From positions 1 to 9,723 of the forward strand of contig JBLIAZ010000094.1 in the NCBI GenBank assembly GCA_047631875.1: 9,723 nucleotides of DNA. The letters are read 5' to 3'. The notes under the pieces were generated by a model. That model ran no database searches. It saw only the letters and a list, made by a program, of their open reading frames with translations, and was not told where the DNA came from. How positions within the stretch are numbered: position 1 is the stretch's first letter; each line of letters starts with the position of its first letter. Made by a program: the position numbers and the translations under genes. Source of the stretch: JBLIAZ01 sp047631875. GTDB taxonomy: Bacteria; Bacteroidota; Bacteroidia; Flavobacteriales_C; GCA-002722245. This document shows, one piece after another, positions 7,077 through 9,723 of the stretch.

Positions 7077-7676
7077 ATGGGTAGTTATAAAAAAATAGAA
7101 CAATACGACGAGGAAAAAATAGCGTCTTTGTCTAAGGTGTATAAGCAAGTATTAAGTGACATTGGTGAGGATGTGAACCGTGAAGGGTTGGAAAAAACTC
7201 CCGAGCGTGTGGCAAAAGCACTTCAGTATTTAACACATGGTTACGATTTAGATCCTGCCGAAATTTTGAAATCAGCGATGTTTTCCGAAGATCACGATCA
7301 AATGGTAATCGTAAAAGACATCGAGGTTTATTCTATGTGCGAGCATCACATGTTGCCGTTTTTTGGTAAAGCACACATCGCCTATATACCTGATGGTAAA
7401 ATAGTAGGGTTAAGTAAAATACCAAGAGTGGTAGACGCTTTTGCTAGGCGTTTACAGGTTCAGGAAAGGTTAACTGATCAAATAAAAAACTGCATTGATG
7501 ACACCCTTAAACCACTTGGTGTTGCCGTGGTAATTGAAGCTCAGCACATGTGTATGCAAATGAGAGGGATTCAAAAACAAAATTCGTTAACGACCACATC
7601 GTCCTTCACTGGCGCTTTTGAAAATGACAAGACAAGGAAAGAATTTATTAGTCTGATTTCAAGGCGGTATAATTAA
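7077..7676 (+). CDS. folE: GTP cyclohydrolase I (FolE)
   Basis: GTP cyclohydrolase I converts GTP to 7,8-dihydroneopterin triphosphate and formate, the first step of folate and biopterin synthesis, in a cytosolic decamer. With the start at 7077 it is 199 residues. Zinc ligands C88 and H91 lie in YSMCEHHMLPFFG with catalytic H90, and the third ligand C159 lies in QHMCMQMRG. Other family blocks are REGLEKTPERVAKA (36-49), VGLSKIPRVVDAFARRLQ (110-127) and the C-terminal FTGAF. The frame is open back to an ATG at 7011, but that start overlaps the PTPS gene by 41 bases and adds 22 residues with no family match; 7077 begins a normal N-terminus. The gene is 25 bases after the PTPS-like gene and 15 before the SDR gene. 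Pairing with a PTPS-II-type enzyme suggests it serves biopterin-like synthesis as well as, or instead of, folate. Confidence 0.96.
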   Translation: MGSYKKIEQYDEEKIASLSKVYKQVLSDIGEDVNREGLEKTPERVAKALQYLTHGYDLDPAEILKSAMFSEDHDQMVIVKDIEVYSMCEHHMLPFFGKAHIAYIPDGKIVGLSKIPRVVDAFARRLQVQERLTDQIKNCIDDTLKPLGVAVVIEAQHMCMQMRGIQKQNSLTTTSSFTGAFENDKTRKEFISLISRRYN

Positions 7677-7691
7677 TATTTCCATTGTCAA

Positions 7692-8360
7692 ATGAAAAGA
7701 GTCATCATAACCGGAGCAAGTGGAATGGTAGGGAAAGCTGTTCTGTTGGAGTGTTTAGATGATAAAAGAATTGACCAAATTTTACTCATCAACAGAAAAC
7801 CTCTTGGGTACAGTCACCCAAAAGTGAAGGAGCTTCTGTTGGCAGACTTTATTAAGTTTTCAATTGATGAAATAAAAGAGACCTACCACGCGTGCTTTTT
7901 TTGCATGGGGGTTTCAGCGGTTGGTATGTCAGAATTAGAATACAAATCCATCATTTTTGATGTTACGAAGGTTTTTGCAGACCAGCTTTTCAAATTGAAT
8001 CCTAACATGGTTTTTAACTATGTTTCGGGAGAGGGAGCCGACAGTACTGAAAAAGGAAAAGTCATGTGGGCAAGGGTTAAAGGTGCCGCTGAAAACTACG
8101 TTTTATTTAAAGCATTCAAAGATGCTTATGCATTTCGGCCGGGAATGATTTTACCTGAGAAAGGAATCAGATCAAATACTAAAATATATAATTTTATATA
8201 TGTGATTACAAGACCTCTTTTTCCCTTGTTCAGGATGATGAGCAACGTAACGACCACCACCTTGTTTGGAAAAGGAATGGTAAACACTTTGTTTTTCCCC
8301 CTGTCGGAAAAAATATTACATAATGCTGACATCAATAGATTGGCATTGAAGGACCTTTAG
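7692..8360 (+). CDS. Atypical SDR-fold NAD(P)-binding protein
   Basis: A 222-residue Rossmann-fold protein of the extended/atypical short-chain dehydrogenase class. The dinucleotide-binding motif TGASGMVG is at residues 7-14, and a basic residue after the second strand (LLINRK, R35) hints at NADP(H). Where classical SDRs have Y-x3-K this protein has W126-x3-K130 (MWARVKG); the preceding VSGEGADS (111-118) keeps the Ser region. I recall close relatives in Bacteroidota with the same MWARVKG, so the Trp is probably a family trait, and redox catalysis is uncertain. The later FRPGMILPEKG block resembles NmrA/HTATIP2-like proteins. It is the last gene of the run, 15 bases after folE. That context allows, but does not show, a role in reducing a pterin intermediate. 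The start at 7692 follows an AT-rich leader with no Shine-Dalgarno sequence. Confidence 0.85.
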   Translation: MKRVIITGASGMVGKAVLLECLDDKRIDQILLINRKPLGYSHPKVKELLLADFIKFSIDEIKETYHACFFCMGVSAVGMSELEYKSIIFDVTKVFADQLFKLNPNMVFNYVSGEGADSTEKGKVMWARVKGAAENYVLFKAFKDAYAFRPGMILPEKGIRSNTKIYNFIYVITRPLFPLFRMMSNVTTTTLFGKGMVNTLFFPLSEKILHNADINRLALKDL

Positions 8361-8423
8361 ATTCAAGCCTTTCAATATGCATTACTTTCCCATTCCGTAC
8401 TTATAGATTCTTTAATGGTATAC

Positions 8424-8444
8424 AAAGCCTTCTTTTACGGCTTT
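8424..8444. terminator. Weak hairpin downstream of the pterin operon
   Basis: AAAGCC (8424-8429) and GGCTTT (8439-8444) form a perfect six-base-pair stem with a nine-base loop, 64 bases after the stop of the SDR gene. It is followed by AAAA rather than a T run on the plus strand, so it is not a standard plus-strand intrinsic terminator. The rest of the 189-base gap (8361-8549) shows no other gene or strong structure. Confidence 0.22.
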
Positions 8445-8485
8445 AAAAGCGGTTAAATTTACCTAAGCTTACCAGTTTGTAAATT

Positions 8486-8515
8486 TTTGATTAGAAATTA
8501 AAATACGTATCTTAA
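8486..8515 (+). promoter_or_regulatory. Weak candidate promoter of the GH18 gene
   Basis: TTTG at 8486-8489 is followed after 18 bases by TATCTTAA at 8508-8515, which matches only the TA and first two T positions of TAnnTTTG. It would place the start of transcription about 30 bases before the ATG at 8550. This is the best candidate I found in the gap, but the match is poor. Confidence 0.18.
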
Positions 8516-8549
8516 TGCCCACTTATTTATTACTTAAAGCTACTTACTT

Positions 8550-9723
8550 ATGAAAAATAAATTACTCGCAACCATTTTTGTTGCCATGACATTTTTACCC
8601 CTTATACCATTAAACGCTCAGAAAATATTAGGATACTGGCCATACTATCGTACAGGATCAGCATCTATACAATATAGTAACTATACAGACATTGTTTATG
8701 CATTTTTAAATCCAACCACTAGTGGAGATTTAAATTTTAGCGATGGAAATTTTAACCAATTGGAATTCAATTATTTGGTAAGCCAATGTGTGACTAATGG
8801 GGTGAGTCCTCACATATCTGTTGGAGGAGCTAACCTTTCGGGTCCAATTGCTTCGGTTGCTGGAAATACTACTGCTAGAGGAAAGTTTGTTTCACAAATT
8901 GTAAGTTTTGTGGCGGGAACTCATGCTAAAAACAGTGTTGCATTAGCAGGGCTGGACATTGACTGGGAATTCCCAACTGATTGGACAGCAAAAGCGAATC
9001 ATTTGCAGTTGATTAAGGATTTAAGATCAGCATTAGATGCGCAAGGGGCTTCCGATGGAAATACTTACGAATTAGCTATTGCTGTTGGAGGAAGCACTCC
9101 TGGTATGCCAGCAGGAGGTGTATTTCATACAAGTTATTTTAACAGTGACGTGATTAATTATGTTGATTTTGTATACATCATGAATTACGATTTAGGTTCA
9201 AGTGGTTATCCAAGTAGTCATCATTCTCCTTATCAAGCATGTGTGGATGCATTGTCATACTATACAAATACGTTAGGTTTTCCAGCAAATAAATTGCTAA
9301 TGGGAATTCCATTTTATGGAAGAGACTGGAGTTCTGCTTATGAATGGAAAAATTTCGCCACTACAACTACTTATAATAGCTCAACCGGTATTAGCGGATC
9401 AATTTCATTTAATAGTAAGCCAGTAATTGACCAAAAGGTTTCTCATATCTGTTCACAAGGAGGCGCTGGAGTGGTTGTTTGGGAAATTTCCCAAGATGCT
9501 AGCTCGGATGCTTTATCATTATCTAAGGCACTTTATGATGCTTTTGTTGCAAGTGGTTGTACTCCAACGGGCGGTGGAGGAAGTGGCGGCGGTGGCGGCG
9601 GTGGTGGATCTACTAGCGGAGACTGTGTTTCAAGTACTAGTTTTAATGACGATTACGACGAAACTTTTGCTCCAACTAATGGAGACATTCAACTCTCTTA
9701 CTGGGGATCATCAGGAGGAGTAT
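8550..9723 (+). CDS. Secreted GH18 chitinase-like protein (3' truncated by window edge)
   Basis: The frame is open from the ATG at 8550 to the end of the window (391 complete codons), so the C-terminus is missing. Residues 1-23 are a signal peptide (a basic start, a hydrophobic core, then LNA before Gln24). The glycoside hydrolase family 18 barrel follows: KILGYWPYY (25-33), PHISVGGANLSG, LAGLDIDWEFP with catalytic acid E140 and supporting D136 and D138, YIMNYDL (M211-D214), LLMGIPFYGRDW and GVVVWEISQD (W311). The family hydrolyses chitin and related N-acetylglucosamine polymers by substrate-assisted catalysis. The first Asp of the D-x2-D-x-D-x-E motif is Ala (A133). A linker of 12 Gly and 1 Ser occupies residues 341-353. 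It leads into a new region (DCVSSTSFNDDYDETF onward) that is probably a separate accessory or binding domain, and a T9SS tail may lie beyond the edge. Confidence 0.93.
   Translation, partial: MKNKLLATIFVAMTFLPLIPLNAQKILGYWPYYRTGSASIQYSNYTDIVYAFLNPTTSGDLNFSDGNFNQLEFNYLVSQCVTNGVSPHISVGGANLSGPIASVAGNTTARGKFVSQIVSFVAGTHAKNSVALAGLDIDWEFPTDWTAKANHLQLIKDLRSALDAQGASDGNTYELAIAVGGSTPGMPAGGVFHTSYFNSDVINYVDFVYIMNYDLGSSGYPSSHHSPYQACVDALSYYTNTLGFPANKLLMGIPFYGRDWSSAYEWKNFATTTTYNSSTGISGSISFNSKPVIDQKVSHICSQGGAGVVVWEISQDASSDALSLSKALYDAFVASGCTPTGGGGSGGGGGGGGSTSGDCVSSTSFNDDYDETFAPTNGDIQLSYWGSSGGV
9570..9608 (+). repeat. Poly-glycine codon tract (linker of the GH18 protein)
   Basis: Thirteen consecutive codons read GGN except one AGT, giving GGGG-S-GGGGGGGG. 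The DNA is a run of GGC/GGT/GGA triplets, far richer in G and C than the surrounding AT-rich gene. It separates the catalytic barrel from the downstream domain and is a likely site of replication slippage. Confidence 0.85.

Overview
The window looks like chromosomal DNA from a member of the Bacteroidota, most likely a Flavobacteriales-type organism. The evidence is a C-terminal type IX secretion (Por/T9SS) sorting domain on a secreted enzyme, a TonB-dependent receptor of a Bacteroidota-typical family, AT-rich leaders with no Shine-Dalgarno sequence before any start, and several matches to the Bacteroidota promoter element TAnnTTTG. Genus or species cannot be assigned from the sequence alone.

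Layout. (1) 1-1439, plus strand: the C-terminal beta-barrel of a TonB-dependent outer-membrane receptor. It is cut by the window's left edge and broken by an apparent one-base frameshift near 1195-1198. (2) 1493-3343, plus: a secreted GH44 glycoside hydrolase with a T9SS tail. (3) 3443-4543, minus: a MoeB/ThiF-type E1-like adenylyltransferase fused to a rhodanese domain, convergent with the GH44 gene. (4) 4694-5683, minus: a secreted GH113-type hydrolase (mannanase family). (5) 5843-8360, plus: a tight four-gene run (gaps 3, 25 and 15 nt) encoding a CDP-alcohol phosphatidyltransferase, a 6-pyruvoyl-tetrahydropterin synthase-like enzyme, GTP cyclohydrolase I (FolE) and an atypical SDR-fold protein. 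(6) 8550 to the right edge, plus: a secreted GH18 chitinase-like protein with a poly-glycine linker, missing its C-terminus. No gene-free stretch exceeds 300 bases; the gaps are 53 to 189 bases long.

How it fits together. Three secreted glycoside hydrolases of different families (GH44, GH113, GH18) lie within about 8 kb. They suggest an organism that attacks plant or algal beta-glucans/mannans and chitin-like polymers. They are not arranged as a classical SusC/SusD polysaccharide utilisation locus. The most interesting unit is the pterin pair: FolE makes 7,8-dihydroneopterin triphosphate, and the neighbouring enzyme has the C-x5-HGH signature of animal-type PTPS rather than the C-x3-HGH of QueD. 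This points to tetrahydrobiopterin-like pterin synthesis, not queuosine. The adjacent SDR-fold protein is a tempting but unproven candidate for a later reduction. I see no mobile element, CRISPR array, tRNA or rRNA, and no clear sign of a wholly new system.
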